From the NCBI GenBank assembly GCA_958430865.1, contig CAUDNR010000920.1, positions 1 through 18,235 of the forward strand: a stretch of 18,235 nt of DNA, in the 5' to 3' direction. A program made the translations under genes and the position numbers. This stretch comes from Entrophospora sp. SA101. Taxonomy: Eukaryota > Glomeromycota > Glomeromycetes > Entrophosporales > Entrophosporaceae. Shown one piece after another: positions 17,566 through 18,235 of this stretch; position 1 is the stretch's first letter, and every line of letters starts with the position of its first letter. Under the pieces are notes generated by a model, which ran no database searches, was not told where the DNA came from, and saw only the letters and a program-made list of their open reading frames with translations.

Positions 17566-18235
17566 ATAAAATTAAGTATATTTTTAATGCAATTCATGCA
17601 ATATTTTTATATAGTGAAAAAAGAATAATCTTAAAAGTATTATTTTTCCAGTCAATTTTGGTTGTCATTTCTTTCTTTTATTTTGTATACCTATTTTCTT
17701 TGTTAAATTATTTCAAAAGGAAGTTTCTGTTGAGAAAAAGCCTGGAGCCTCTGTCCAGATTGTTACATTATCTAACTGGTTTTATTTTCAAGAATCGGTT
17801 TAAATCAAATTTAAATAAAACCATAAAACCAGTTTGCAATTGGTAAACTGATAATTCATTGTGGGAGAGCAGTTTAATCAATGAAATAGAGTTTATACTA
17901 TATTTCTGGGTTATTTATTTAATATGATTATTTGTTTCCATGTTGAAACTTATTATTATTTTCTTTATTCAAGAAAAAGTTATTTTACAACCATAAGAAT
18001 TCAAGTATCTTATATACGTGTCCATTAATTATAACATAACAGTAATAATTATATTCAAACATTTAAATGTAAAATGTGACTTATATTTATTGATACTCCA
18101 TTACCCAATTTGGCATCATTTGACCAGTAAAGAGAGAACCAATAGATTATATATAAGCAAAGAAAGATGGGAGCACAAAAGAATTTTAAATCATGCACAA
18201 ACATAACAGCTTGATAGCTTGATTGACATAGTGGT
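17566..18235. other. Gene-free end of the window
   Basis: Upstream of the truncated kinase pseudogene I find neither its missing N-terminal exon nor any other family. Short open frames here have no recognisable motif. Confidence 0.45.
17774..17834. repeat. 12-bp perfect inverted repeat (hairpin)
   Basis: AACTGGTTTTAT (17774-17785) and ATAAAACCAGTT (17823-17834) are separated by 37 bp. It could be a short MITE remnant or a simple hairpin. No target duplication is evident. Confidence 0.6.

Noticed and set aside
17658..18206. Two plus-strand frames of 62 codons
   Set aside because: No motifs, and the first overlaps the 17774-17834 hairpin. Checked for the missing kinase N-terminus and did not find it.

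Overview
The window is very AT-rich eukaryotic DNA. Short introns (about 60-80 nt) with GT...AG ends and CTAAC/CTAAT-like branch sites point to a fungus. The protein families point to an arbuscular mycorrhizal fungus (Glomeromycotina, most like Rhizophagus): tyrosine-kinase-like proteins with an N-terminal CX2C-X9-CX2C motif, an HCD catalytic loop and a C-terminal 'HPDAYH.SR.LDEEI' tail, surrounded by many decayed transposon genes. The organism call rests on recognising these families from memory; no search was run.

Layout. 1-2730: on the minus strand, a fragment of a PD-(D/E)XK/Vsr-like endonuclease (92-490), then a nearly full-length but broken multi-exon gene (508-2620) of a repetitive AMF family whose motifs (NIDDFHSIHEWRRPD, ADYPGQLFLRKA, GPLHVSLNSRE) suggest a transposon-type enzyme. 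3420-5560: a transposon graveyard with an IS630/Tc1-type transposase C-terminus (minus), a relic of another AMF repeat family (plus), a small terminal-inverted-repeat element, and a hAT transposase with a BED zinc finger (minus). 5600-6500: gene-free, with several short repeat families.

6534-11536 is the only stretch with apparently intact genes. It holds two head-to-tail paralogous kinases (7004-8541 and 9839-11536). Each has one phase-0 intron at the same codon and a conserved non-coding block upstream, so gene and upstream region were duplicated together. 11732-16060: more decay, with two BED/hAT relics, inverted and tandem repeats, and long stretches where nothing is recognisable. 16318-17565 is a third copy of the kinase, in the opposite orientation and clearly dead. 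It has lost its N-terminal part and its splice acceptor, carries two TGA stops and several deletions, and is interrupted by a 176-bp element with perfect 17-bp inverted repeats and an 8-bp target duplication.

How it fits together: the biology is a lineage-expanded kinase family duplicating in a transposon-rich region, with one young tandem pair and one pseudogene. The most notable signals are the MITE inside the dead kinase, a second inverted-repeat element lying about 250 bp past the stop codon of two kinase copies but internally flipped, and a lost stop codon that gives the second kinase a hydrophobic C-terminal extension. I see no CRISPR array, operon, tRNA or rRNA.
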